Below are positions 1 to 6,491 of a stretch of 12,389 nt of DNA, one piece after another. The position numbers and the translations under genes are program-made. Below the pieces are notes generated by a model that was not told the DNA's origin, ran no database searches, and saw nothing but the letters and a program-made list of their open reading frames with translations. Position 1 is the stretch's first letter; each line of letters opens with the position of its first letter. The DNA is from Campylobacterales bacterium. GTDB lineage: Bacteria; Campylobacterota; Campylobacteria; Campylobacterales; Hydrogenimonadaceae. The stretch is from NCBI GenBank assembly GCA_026986055.1, contig JALSPH010000114.1:1-12389 (forward strand), in the 5' to 3' direction.

Positions 1-1306
1 GCTCGGTATACCCCTTTTTGGCTTCGTCATTTGTGACGATCGCAAAAGAGAGCTTCAAAATTTCAGGATGCTCTTTTATAAATGCGTTCAGATCTTCAAG
101 CTCGAGCGCTTCTATAAGCTTGAGCTCCTTTTTGGAGTATCCTAGACCCAAACCTTTGTAGTACTCGTTGAAAGCACGGCCGAGTCTTTGGGAGAGGGTC
201 TCGTTTCTAAGTGGTTCCGAGCCTAAAAGAAACATCTTCGCATCCTCAAGCTCTTTTGAAGTTACACCTTTTTTTACAAACTCCTCTACGACCTCGGATA
301 CGATCTTTTTGGCATCCTCTTCATTTTCGAGTTTCGTTTGCAAATAGCCGCTGAAGTAGCTGCTGCTTCTATTTAGAACTATACGCCCGTATGCGGAGTA
401 GGCAAGCCCTCTTTTGACCCTGATCTCTTCCATCAGGCGGCTTCCGAAACCGCTACTCCCCAAAATGAAAGCGGCGACTTTGGCTTTGTAGCTCTGCGGA
501 TCGTCGGCATGAAGGTTGAAAGGTGCACCAAAATAGATATAAGCCTGCTCGGTCTCTCTGCTCTCTTTTGCGACTTTCGCCCTGTCGCTTGCCGTAAAAT
601 AGGGCAGAGGCTCGAACTTGCCCACTTTTAGATTTTTCAACGCCTCTTTTGCATACTCTTTCGCTTCATCGAGCGTCATGGAGCCGACGACGACTATCGC
701 CCTGCTTAAGACGAGGTGTTTTTTCAAAAACTCCTCAACCTCTTTTAGAGTGAGAGATTTGATATCTTCGACGGTTCCGTCGGCCGGATTCGCCAGAGGC
801 GTACCTTCGAAAAGCAGCTTTTTAAGCAGCAGGCTGGCTTGATAGTCGTAGTCGCTCTCTTTTCTCATCAAAGAGCCTATAGTCGTAGTCTGCACCTTTT
901 TGAAGCTCTCTTGGGTGAGGTTTGGCTCTTTTAGAAGAGAACTAAAAAGCTCCACACCTTTTGCAAACTCCTCTTTGAGGCTACCAAGTTCAAAGACGAA
1001 AGTCTCCGTACCGGTATGGGCGCTCAGACTTATGGCTCTTTGCTCGAGCGCTTTTGCAAAACCGACACTTCCAAGAGTTTTTGTACCTTCGTTCATCATA
1101 CGCGCCGAAAACTTAGCAAGACCGGGCCTTCCGTCATCCGCCAGTGAACCGCTATACCTGAAGACTACCTGCATCGAAGCTATCGGCAAAAGCCTCTCCT
1201 CTTCGAAAATCAGCGGAACTTCGACTCCGTTTATATCTACCTTATCTAAAACCGCACTCATCAACACTCCTTGAAATATCGCAAAAAAGAGTAAAATTTT
1301 CTTCAT
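1..1306 (-). CDS. M16 (insulinase/pitrilysin) family protein, periplasmic, no HxxEH zinc site; 3' end beyond window
   Basis: I translated this by hand from ATG at 1306. The frame stays open for 435 codons to the left edge, so only the C-terminus is missing. AGGAG lies about 9 bases before the start. Residues 1-18 look like a signal peptide (MKKILLFFAIFQGVLMSA), which implies export. The N-terminal M16 half spans about 25-220 and the C-terminal half about 225-430. Where active M16 peptidases carry HxxEH (the usual G-L-A-H-F-L-E-H stretch) this protein has GLAKFSAR at 63-70, so both zinc histidines and the catalytic glutamate are absent. The C-terminal half keeps the Arg-Tyr substrate-binding signature (R296, Y303 in RVKRGLAYSAYG). 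This is the pattern of the non-zinc partner of two-subunit M16B peptidases, or of a non-peptidase chaperone-like member. From memory it resembles H. pylori HP0657 (YmxG), next to an mqnC homologue there. Family call is firm; activity is unknown. Confidence 0.9.
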   Translation of the reverse strand, partial: MKKILLFFAIFQGVLMSAVLDKVDINGVEVPLIFEEERLLPIASMQVVFRYSGSLADDGRPGLAKFSARMMNEGTKTLGSVGFAKALEQRAISLSAHTGTETFVFELGSLKEEFAKGVELFSSLLKEPNLTQESFKKVQTTTIGSLMRKESDYDYQASLLLKKLLFEGTPLANPADGTVEDIKSLTLKEVEEFLKKHLVLSRAIVVVGSMTLDEAKEYAKEALKNLKVGKFEPLPYFTASDRAKVAKESRETEQAYIYFGAPFNLHADDPQSYKAKVAAFILGSSGFGSRLMEEIRVKRGLAYSAYGRIVLNRSSSYFSGYLQTKLENEEDAKKIVSEVVEEFVKKGVTSKELEDAKMFLLGSEPLRNETLSQRLGRAFNEYYKGLGLGYSKKELKLIEALELEDLNAFIKEHPEILKLSFAIVTNDEAKKGYTE

Positions 1307-1354
1307 ATCAAACAGCTCCTAGCCTACTTGTCATCCAAAAGAGGCGCCGAGTAT

Positions 1355-1648
1355 TCACAGCACGACTCCGTCACGCATCGCGATACGCTCGATAGCTCTA
1401 CTTGGATCCTTAGCGACCACTATATCGATCTTCTGCTCACCCAGGCGCTCCTGCAAACATATCCGCATTCGGCTCCGTTTTTTCAAATTCTCCTCGCTTC
1501 CTGCAGGAGGCGTCACATAAAGGTCTATGTCGCCTCCTCGCCTGCTCTCGTCGACACGACTGCCGAAAAGCCGTACTACGACTCCATCGCCGAAGGCCTC
1601 TCTTGCACACTCCTTTATAGCATCTATCTCCCATTTTTGAAGTCTCAC
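1355..1648 (-). CDS. mntA: MNT-family minimal nucleotidyltransferase, predicted antitoxin of a HEPN-MNT (type VII) pair
   Basis: A 97-residue stand-alone nucleotidyltransferase of the polymerase-beta fold. The nucleotide and metal site is visible: LFGSR at 27-31, then GGDIDL at 38-43, giving the GSx9DxD signature with D40 and D42, and a third acidic residue D75 in KIDIVV. The start is GTG at 1648, overlapping the stop of the upstream HEPN gene by four bases (GTGA), a sign of translational coupling. In characterised HEPN-MNT modules the MNT protein transfers AMP from ATP to a tyrosine in the HEPN active site and so inactivates the toxin; that role is inferred here from the family and the gene pairing. 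The motif is complete, so it looks catalytically competent. It is far too small for an aminoglycoside nucleotidyltransferase. A 48-base gap separates its stop from the M16 gene, with no terminator seen. Confidence 0.88.
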   Translation of the reverse strand: MRLQKWEIDAIKECAREAFGDGVVVRLFGSRVDESRRGGDIDLYVTPPAGSEENLKKRSRMRICLQERLGEQKIDIVVAKDPSRAIERIAMRDGVVL

Positions 1649-2082
1649 AAAAGCCTCTTTTTAGCTGCCGACTCTTCGATACGAGAGATGATCTCATCAA
1701 TTTTCGGCAATGCCTCTTTGATCTGTGAGACTATCAGTTTCGTCACTTCCGGATCATCATCGTAATTATGGGCAATCTCATTGCGTATATCTCTTACACT
1801 TTTCCAAAAAGATCGCTCCAGCAGATGCCACTTTTCAAGTTTATTCAATATATCGATCATAGTCATAGTCTCGTCCATCTCGCCAACTATAGAGAGGTAG
1901 GCCCTAAAAAGCTTCTTTCCCATAGCATCTTGGAGTTTCAAGAAACGGTATATCAGCTGATCCGTGCATGGAACACTCTCAGGCTCTCTATCGAGACACT
2001 CGATAGCCTCACCTATTCTGCGCCTATGCCTCATAACCTCATGCATCGACTCTTCATATAGTCCATACTCTTCGGCTTGCAC
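1645..2082 (-). CDS. hepT: HEPN-domain protein, HepT-like predicted toxin ribonuclease
   Basis: A 145-residue, mainly helical protein. The key signature is RNEIAHNY, R100-x4-H105-x-Y107, which is the Rx4HxY motif of HEPN ribonuclease toxins. In studied HepT/MntA pairs this Tyr is the residue AMPylated by the antitoxin, and both it and the catalytic Arg/His are intact here. The start is GTG at 2082; its G is also the last base of the mqnC stop TAG, and AGAGG lies 7 bases upstream inside the mqnC end, so translation should depend on ribosomes finishing mqnC. ATG codons further in (residue 13) are possible but have weaker context. The 3' end overlaps the MNT gene by four bases. Toxin first and antitoxin second is a common order for this family. 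Toxicity and target RNA are inferred; a non-toxic substrate-binding role, as once proposed for HI0074-like proteins, is the alternative. Confidence 0.82.
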   Translation of the reverse strand: MQAEEYGLYEESMHEVMRHRRRIGEAIECLDREPESVPCTDQLIYRFLKLQDAMGKKLFRAYLSIVGEMDETMTMIDILNKLEKWHLLERSFWKSVRDIRNEIAHNYDDDPEVTKLIVSQIKEALPKIDEIISRIEESAAKKRLL

Positions 2083-3128
2083 TAAAAAACCTCTAAAATC
2101 TCGTATGCGGTATTTCGTTTCGCAGGCTTTTCACCCACATCTTTTATGAGGCGTATCATCTCCTCCTGGTTCATCCTGTTCGCCGCACCAGCCGCTTTTA
2201 CCACATTCTCCTCCATCATAGTGCTTCCGAGATCGTTGGCTCCGTAAAGCAGGGCCATCTGCCCTATATAGCTTCCCTGGGTAACCCAGGAGCTTTGAAT
2301 ATTCTTTATGTTATCCAGAAAGAGTCTGCTGACGGCAAGGAGTCGCAGATATCTGTTGGGGCTTGTTTTGTGAGTAACGATACCCTCTTTTTGCAGTTTC
2401 GTGTTGTATGGCTGAAAACTCCACATTATAAAGGCTCTAAAACCTCCCGTCTCATCCTGCAACTCTCTTATATGCTCCCAATGCTCCACTATCTCCTCGT
2501 CCGTCTCCACCGTTCCGAACATCATCGTAGCGGTAGACTTTATGCCGTTTTTATGAGCGAGTCTGTGGACATTGAGCCAATCTTTGACGTCGATCTTTTT
2601 AGGAGCTATTATGTCACGCACTCTGTCGCTAAGTATCTCCGCACCGGCACCGGGAATCGAGCTAAGACCCTTTGTGGCAAGTCTTTTAAGCACCTCTTCT
2701 ACGCTTATTTTAGAAACTTTGGCTATATAGTCTATCTCGACGGCACTGAAGCCGTGTATCGTTACTTCGGGATACTTCTCATGTATATGTTCGACCAGAT
2801 CTTCGTACCACTCGATTTTTAGCTTCGGATGAACCCCCCCTTGAAAGAGTATCTGAGTGCCGCCTATTTCAAGCAGCTCCTCTATCTTTCTATCTATCTC
2901 TTCGAAACTCAGAACGTAAGCGTCGTCATCTTTGGCGTGACGGTAGAAGGCGCAGAAGTTGCAGTCGACCCAACAGACGTTGGTGTAGTTTATGTTTCTG
3001 TCTACGACGAATGTAGTTATCTTTTGAGGGTGCAGCTTCGCTTTTACTTCACTGGCCATCTTTCCCAAAGTTTTAAGGTCGCCCTCTCTTATAAGTTCGA
3101 GCGCCTCCTCTTTGGTAAGACGGCTCAT
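2082..3128 (-). CDS. mqnC: Dehypoxanthine futalosine cyclase (radical SAM, menaquinone biosynthesis)
   Basis: A 348-residue radical SAM enzyme. It cyclises dehypoxanthine futalosine to cyclic de-hypoxanthine futalosine in the futalosine (Mqn) route to menaquinone, the route used by Campylobacterota. The 4Fe-4S cluster motif CxxxCxxC is at C52, C56 and C59 (VCWVDCNFCAFYR). Other conserved family blocks are GGTQILFQGG, SIPGAGAEIL, MMFGTVET, LQDETGGFRAFI and YGANDLGSTMMEENVV. The last blocks and the length fit MqnC better than the aminofutalosine synthase MqnE or the F420 enzymes CofG/CofH. The start ATG at 3128 overlaps the nusB stop by four bases (ATGA), and the stop overlaps the HEPN start by one base. 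Nothing looks damaged. Menaquinone is normally the only quinone in this group, so the gene is probably essential. Confidence 0.96.
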   Translation of the reverse strand: MSRLTKEEALELIREGDLKTLGKMASEVKAKLHPQKITTFVVDRNINYTNVCWVDCNFCAFYRHAKDDDAYVLSFEEIDRKIEELLEIGGTQILFQGGVHPKLKIEWYEDLVEHIHEKYPEVTIHGFSAVEIDYIAKVSKISVEEVLKRLATKGLSSIPGAGAEILSDRVRDIIAPKKIDVKDWLNVHRLAHKNGIKSTATMMFGTVETDEEIVEHWEHIRELQDETGGFRAFIMWSFQPYNTKLQKEGIVTHKTSPNRYLRLLAVSRLFLDNIKNIQSSWVTQGSYIGQMALLYGANDLGSTMMEENVVKAAGAANRMNQEEMIRLIKDVGEKPAKRNTAYEILEVF

Positions 3129-3538
3129 TTTGCCTTCTCCTTGGCAGACTTCTCTATCGCATCCAAAACACCGTTAACAAACTTTGGGGAGTTGTCGCTT
3201 CCAAGCTCTTTTGCAAGCTCTACCGCTTCGTTTATGATGACCGCTCTGTCAAGATCGGTATGAAGAAGCTCGTACGCTCCGAGCCTTATGATAGACTTGT
3301 CGATATGGTCGAGCCTCTCGAAATCCCAATCTTTCAAATGCTCTTTTATCTGCTTGTCTATCTCGTCAAGATGCTGCAAGACACCTTTGTACAGCCCCAT
3401 GGCAAACTCTCTCTGCCTGTTGCGGATCTTCTTCTCTTCAAGCAGATCTTCACTGAAATGCTCTACCTCGGGATTTCCTATGTCGTGGGCGTAAAGAAGC
3501 CCTATGACTGCACTTCTGGACTGGTGACGAGTCGCCAT
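3125..3538 (-). CDS. nusB: Transcription antitermination factor NusB
   Basis: A 137-residue all-helical NusB. The protein binds boxA RNA together with NusE (ribosomal protein S10) and supports processive transcription of rRNA operons. The family marks are the N-terminal RHQSRSAVIGLLYAHD, where NusB proteins normally have a basic R-x-x-A-x-x-x-L-Y segment, and the C-terminal block IRLGAYELL-x-AVIINEAVELAKELGSDNSPKFVNGVLDAI. Length is normal. The ATG at 3538 overlaps the ribH stop TAA by one base (TAATG), and a strong ribosome-binding sequence, GGAGGGG, lies inside the last codons of ribH. The 3' end overlaps mqnC. The order kdsA-ribH-nusB is a long-standing arrangement in Helicobacter and Campylobacter, which supports the assignment. 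Confidence 0.96.
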   Translation of the reverse strand: MATRHQSRSAVIGLLYAHDIGNPEVEHFSEDLLEEKKIRNRQREFAMGLYKGVLQHLDEIDKQIKEHLKDWDFERLDHIDKSIIRLGAYELLHTDLDRAVIINEAVELAKELGSDNSPKFVNGVLDAIEKSAKEKAK

Positions 3539-4008
3539 TACCCCTCCATCACTCTGTAGAGATCTATCATCTCGATGAGTCCCGTCATCGCTTCAAAACC
3601 CTTGTTTCCTGCTTTTGAACCGGCTCTCTCGATCGCTTGCTCAATCGTATCGGTAGTAAGTACTCCAAAAGATACGGGCTTGCCGTACTTTAGAGTGGTG
3701 TTTGCCACACCTTTTGTAGCTTCAGCCGCTACATAGTCGAAATGGGGAGTCGAACCGCGAATGATAGCCCCTACGCAGCATATAGCGCTATATTTGCCGC
3801 TCTCAAGTGCCTTTTGAAGCACAAACGGAATCTCGAACGCTCCCGGCACCAGAATGAGGTCGAGATTCTCTTCCATCCCGCCGTGCCTTAAAAAAGCGTC
3901 TTTGGCACCCTCTACAAGCCTGTCTGTTATTATGTGGTTGAAGCGACTTGCGATTATCGCGATACGCTCAGACCCGGTAAGCTTCAGTCGTCCTTCTATA
4001 ATATTCAT
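3538..4008 (-). CDS. ribH: 6,7-dimethyl-8-ribityllumazine synthase (riboflavin biosynthesis)
   Basis: A 156-residue lumazine synthase. It condenses 5-amino-6-ribitylamino-uracil with 3,4-dihydroxy-2-butanone 4-phosphate, the step before riboflavin synthase, and forms pentamers or 60-subunit shells. Visible active-site pieces are SRFN at 21-24 (the aromatic residue that stacks on the pyrimidine), VPGAFEIP at 54-61, [13 protein letters not shown] at 81-93 with the catalytic His H89, and [20 protein letters not shown] at 111-130. Length matches the family. ATG at 4008 has AAAGG about 7 bases upstream. It is separated from kdsA by 81 bases containing a tandem repeat and a good candidate promoter, so ribH may head its own transcription unit with nusB, mqnC and the downstream genes. 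Confidence 0.97.
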   Translation of the reverse strand: MNIIEGRLKLTGSERIAIIASRFNHIITDRLVEGAKDAFLRHGGMEENLDLILVPGAFEIPFVLQKALESGKYSAICCVGAIIRGSTPHFDYVAAEATKGVANTTLKYGKPVSFGVLTTDTIEQAIERAGSKAGNKGFEAMTGLIEMIDLYRVMEG

Positions 4009-4034
4009 AAAACTGCCTTTATTTGATTTTCGCT

Positions 4035-4043
4035 ATTTTATCA
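4035..4043 (-). promoter_or_regulatory. Candidate extended -10 promoter for ribH-nusB-mqnC
   Basis: The minus strand reads TGATAAAAT here, an extended -10 form (TGnTAAAAT), about 27 bases before the ribH start. No -35 box is seen; the GC-rich region and repeat lie where it would be. Housekeeping promoters of Campylobacterota commonly lack a -35 box. The call rests on sequence likeness only. Confidence 0.4.
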
Positions 4044-4062
4044 TAAGGGGCCACCCACCCCA

Positions 4063-4104
4063 CATCCATCATCCATCATCCATCTTCCATCATCCATCTT
4101 CCAC
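4063..4104. repeat. Six tandem heptanucleotide repeats crossing the kdsA stop codon
   Basis: Six 7-base units in a row on the plus strand: CATCCAT three times, CTTCCAT, CATCCAT, CTTCCAC. The array starts in the kdsA-ribH gap and runs 15 bases into kdsA, so it contains the kdsA stop TGA (4090-4092) and encodes the last residues, VEDG. Because 7 is not a multiple of 3, the frame shifts between units; loss or gain of the units inside the coding part would change the KdsA C-terminus. Confidence 0.9.
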
Positions 4105-4890
4105 TATCTCACCGATTCTCTTTATCTGCTCTATCAGTTTCGAGAGATTTTCAAGCCTTATCATATTTGCGCCGTCACTTAGCGCTTGCGAAGGGTCGAA
4201 GTGGGTTTCGAAGAAAAAGCCATCCACTCCCGCTGCCGCTGCCGCACGGGCCAAGTAAGGCACGAAAGAGCTGTCGCCTCCCGTTTTACCGCCTTGCCCC
4301 GGCATCTGAACGCTGTGCGTCGCGTCGAATATCACCGGAGCGAAGCGGCGCATTATAGGCAAAGAGCGCATATCCACGACAAGGTTTCCGTAACCGAAGG
4401 TCGAGCCGCGTTCGGTCAGCCAGACCCCGGCACTCTTTGAAGTCTCATAGTCGGCACTCTCAAACCCTCTGCTCTTTAGAACCTTCAAAACGGAGTACTC
4501 CATATCGGAAGGGACCATGAACTGCCCCTTTTTTATATTTACTATGCACTCAGTTTTTGCGGCTGCAACGAGCAGGTCGGTCTGTCTGCATAAAAAGGCC
4601 GGTATCTGCAAAACGTCCACCGTCTTTGCTACTAGTGGAACCTGATGCGACTCGTGCACGTCCGTTAGAACTTTGTAGCCGAAACTCTCTTTGACCTCTT
4701 CAAAGATTCTCATTCCCTCTTCCAAGCCAGGGCCTCTGTAACTCTCCAAAGAGGTGCGGTTAGCCTTATCGAAGCTCGCTTTGAAAAAGAACTCTATAGA
4801 CTCATCTTCATCATACTCTTTGAGAGCCTCTGCAATCCTCATAATACTCTCACGACTCTCTATAACACAGGGTCCCGCTATCAAAATCAT
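4090..4890 (-). CDS. kdsA: 2-dehydro-3-deoxyphosphooctonate aldolase (KDO-8-phosphate synthase), metal-dependent class
   Basis: A 266-residue KdsA. It joins phosphoenolpyruvate and arabinose 5-phosphate to give KDO-8-phosphate for the lipopolysaccharide inner core. Residue 8 in IAGPCVIES is Cys, the mark of the metal-dependent class (Aquifex type) as opposed to the E. coli class with Asn. The other expected metal ligands are present: H192 in DATHSVQ, E228 in FFFETHFDP and D239 in SDGAN. Also visible are the KASFDKANR loop at 37-45 and [21 protein letters not shown] near the end. ATG at 4890 overlaps the stop of the preceding GGDEF-like gene by four bases, with GAAGGA about 8 bases upstream, which supports this short N-terminus. 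The last four codons and the stop lie in a heptamer repeat array. Coupling to a GGDEF-like gene upstream is unusual context. Confidence 0.97.
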   Translation of the reverse strand: MILIAGPCVIESRESIMRIAEALKEYDEDESIEFFFKASFDKANRTSLESYRGPGLEEGMRIFEEVKESFGYKVLTDVHESHQVPLVAKTVDVLQIPAFLCRQTDLLVAAAKTECIVNIKKGQFMVPSDMEYSVLKVLKSRGFESADYETSKSAGVWLTERGSTFGYGNLVVDMRSLPIMRRFAPVIFDATHSVQMPGQGGKTGGDSSFVPYLARAAAAAGVDGFFFETHFDPSQALSDGANMIRLENLSKLIEQIKRIGEIVEDG

Positions 4891-5537
4891 ATCTCTGTTC
4901 CTTCTTTGTCGAATATCACGATCTCTTTTCTCTTTTCTTTGGCTCTTGAAAGAGCATCTTCCGCAAGCCCAAGCATACGGTTTAGGTGTACCTGCTTTCC
5001 ATACATCGTCACCGCTCCGTAGCTTCTTCGATAATCTATCTGTTTATCACCCACTACAAAAGGTTCTCTCTCTATCTTCTCCTCTATCCTCTCACTAACA
5101 GTTTGGACATTTTCCGTATCGCACTCTGAAAGCAAAACGAATATTCCCGAACCTCCAAAGCGGCCAAGCACATCGCTCGTTCGCACTACCGAGCGTATTG
5201 CATCGTTAAGATGCTTCAACACGGCATCTCCGGTTTTGAAACTGTAGCGAAGATTGAGACTCTCAAGCTGATCGATATCTACGATCATCAATGTAACGGG
5301 CCATTTATGGCGTCTGGCCATCTTTATCTGCAGGTTGGCCATCTTCACGAAAAAGTGATAGTTGTAGGCACCTGTAGCTTCATCCAAAGAACGGACGCTC
5401 TGAATCTCTTCATTTAAAGAGTCTATCTTGGCCCGACTCTTTTTAAGCTCTTTGTTGCAGCGACCCAGCATAACGCCTTCGGCTACAGCTACCGCAAACA
5501 GAAGCGCAACCGCCCCGTAAAGGATTTCAAAACTCAT
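4887..5537 (-). CDS. Membrane-anchored protein with degenerate GGDEF domain (first of a pair, kdsA-proximal)
   Basis: A 216-residue protein. Residues 4-24 are a hydrophobic anchor, 25-50 a short charged likely coiled coil, and 52-205 a GGDEF fold. Fold marks are present: [24 protein letters not shown] (D87, D89, N95) and [10 protein letters not shown] (D104), where diguanylate cyclases bind metal and guanine. The signature loop itself, [13 protein letters not shown], has GGSGI at 118-122 in place of GG(D/E)EF, so the catalytic acidic residues are lost. The C-terminal block [10 protein letters not shown] replaces the usual SIGVA, and [14 protein letters not shown] fits the A-D-A-x-Y-x-A-K helix without the Tyr. 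I infer no cyclase activity, but possible GTP binding or a scaffold role. The start ATG is 12 bases after the second GGDEF-like gene; the stop overlaps kdsA. No PAS or EAL domain is present. Confidence 0.85.
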   Translation of the reverse strand: MSFEILYGAVALLFAVAVAEGVMLGRCNKELKKSRAKIDSLNEEIQSVRSLDEATGAYNYHFFVKMANLQIKMARRHKWPVTLMIVDIDQLESLNLRYSFKTGDAVLKHLNDAIRSVVRTSDVLGRFGGSGIFVLLSECDTENVQTVSERIEEKIEREPFVVGDKQIDYRRSYGAVTMYGKQVHLNRMLGLAEDALSRAKEKRKEIVIFDKEGTEI

Positions 5538-5549
5538 CCGCTTGTCCTG

Positions 5550-6281
5550 CTATTTTGTCTCTATGACACTGCCGGGCTTTTCGGCAGCCTTGTCCATCGC
5601 TTCGTACGCCAACTCCACAAGCCGCTTCGCTTCAGCCGCTGCAGGCTCAAGCGAAGCGACTCCGCATTTACACTCAAGTTTGTAAGTGTTGCCCTCAATC
5701 GTAACATATCTGGATGAAAGGCGCTCTTTGAAACGTTCGGCTATCCTTACCGCATTGTCTTTGCTGCAGTTTTGGAGAAAAACGAGATACTCGTTTTTAG
5801 CGAAACTTCCAACCTGGTCGCTGCATCTTGCATACCTCTCCAGCTCATTCACTACTATCTCTTTAATTTGCGAGCTGATATCTACTCTTTTGCTTTTATG
5901 GCGGTTTATCGGCTCGATATAGAAGGCGATCATACTGACACTCCATCTGTTTCGCTTGGCCAGATAGATCTGTTTTTTCAACATCGTGTAGAAAAACTGC
6001 TTGTTGTGGAGTTCGAAAATCATCGAAGTATCCAGAATCTCGTCACATCTCCTCTTCTGAATGCGTGCTTTTATAAGTTCCGTAACAAAAAGGTATGATA
6101 CCATTGCCGAAACTAAAAATAGTATCGCATAGGAGATGATTTCAGATTTTGGATGGGAGTAGCCCATTTGCTCGAGAAGATTCATCAACAGGGGCATCCA
6201 GGCAACGGCACTCGTTATGAAAAGCCCGCCTATCAAGCCTCCCAGGATTTTGTATCGTTTTCTATTGGCTACACTGTTCAC
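5550..6281 (-). CDS. Two-helix membrane protein with highly degenerate GGDEF-like domain (second of the pair, first gene of the operon)
   Basis: A 243-residue protein that starts with GTG at 6281, with GAAGG 8 bases upstream. Two membrane helices are at about 11-33 and 48-68, followed by a cytoplasmic domain (about 80-240) with the same plan as its neighbour: an FELHNKQFFYTMLKKQIYLAKRNRW opening like [22 protein letters not shown] next door, and a QVGSFAKNEYLVFL segment aligning with the GGDEF loop. Here the signature is AKNEY (151-155), the metal-binding D-x-D is YIE (121-123), and the usual guanine-contacting Asn and Asp are not recognisable. It should not make cyclic di-GMP. Its likeness to the adjacent gene suggests duplication and divergence, perhaps giving a membrane heterodimer. 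It is the promoter-proximal gene of the kdsA string. Function is unknown. Confidence 0.8.
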   Translation of the reverse strand: MNSVANRKRYKILGGLIGGLFITSAVAWMPLLMNLLEQMGYSHPKSEIISYAILFLVSAMVSYLFVTELIKARIQKRRCDEILDTSMIFELHNKQFFYTMLKKQIYLAKRNRWSVSMIAFYIEPINRHKSKRVDISSQIKEIVVNELERYARCSDQVGSFAKNEYLVFLQNCSKDNAVRIAERFKERLSSRYVTIEGNTYKLECKCGVASLEPAAAEAKRLVELAYEAMDKAAEKPGSVIETK

Positions 6282-6311
6282 TTCAAAAACCTTCTAAAAC
6301 ACTATGCATCT

Positions 6312-6341
6312 ATGTTACACGCTGCAGATCTTTTAAAACAA
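6312..6341 (-). promoter_or_regulatory. Candidate sigma-70-type promoter for the GGDEF-kdsA operon
   Basis: On the minus strand TTGTTT (6336-6341) and TAACAT (6312-6317) are 18 bases apart, and the -10 lies about 30 bases before the GTG start at 6281. Both boxes are imperfect matches, so this is a weak sequence-only prediction. Confidence 0.3.
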
Positions 6342-6398
6342 GAAAAGCTCCAACCCATTTCCCACTATCGTTTGACTTCTCCGTCCTTGTTTAACGGG

Positions 6399-6426
6399 AA
6401 AAAGTATCTAAAGTCTTATACTTTTT
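6399..6426. repeat. Perfect 9-base inverted repeat, possible weak terminator or operator
   Basis: AAAAAGTAT at 6399-6407 and ATACTTTTT at 6418-6426 are perfect reverse complements with a 10-base loop. For minus-strand transcription it lies 65 bases after the transporter stop and ends in a run of T, so it could end that transcript. The stem has only two G/C pairs' worth of strength (one G-C pair per arm), weak for an intrinsic terminator, so an operator for a dimeric regulator is an equal option. Confidence 0.55.
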
Positions 6427-6491
6427 GAGAATAGAATTACTTTATCATATTTTCTCTTAAGGAGTTCTCTAAAGATACGATAGACCCTCTT

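Larger units (their letters stand above)
6282..6491. other. Non-coding gap upstream of the minus-strand kdsA string
   Basis: 210 bases without a supportable gene, between the end of the EamA-type transporter and the start of the pseudo-GGDEF gene. It should hold the terminator of the former and the promoter of the latter. Open frames across it on the plus strand lack family likeness and overlap the real gene antisense. The AT-rich inverted repeat and one candidate promoter are listed separately. Confidence 0.6.

Noticed and set aside
1355..1648. Antibiotic-modifying nucleotidyltransferase
   Set aside because: At 97 residues it has only the minimal nucleotidyltransferase core and is paired with a HEPN gene, the arrangement of toxin-antitoxin modules.
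618..2149. Several plus-strand frames opposite the M16, MNT and HEPN genes
   Set aside because: Ser-rich shadow translations; the minus-strand reading gives complete motifs and tightly coupled starts and stops.
2295..3263. Two long plus-strand open frames (2295-2822 and 2829-3263) opposite mqnC and nusB
   Set aside because: They lie antisense to well-recognised genes, have no family likeness or coherent ribosome sites, and arise from the codon bias of the minus-strand genes.
4063..4104. Possible CRISPR or origin-type iteron array
   Set aside because: Units are 7 bases and contiguous without spacers, so it is not CRISPR; there is no replication gene or DnaA-type box set nearby to suggest iterons.
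4887..6281. Two active diguanylate cyclases
   Set aside because: Signature loops read GGSGI and AKNEY, lacking the acidic residues and, in the second, the paired glycines needed for catalysis.
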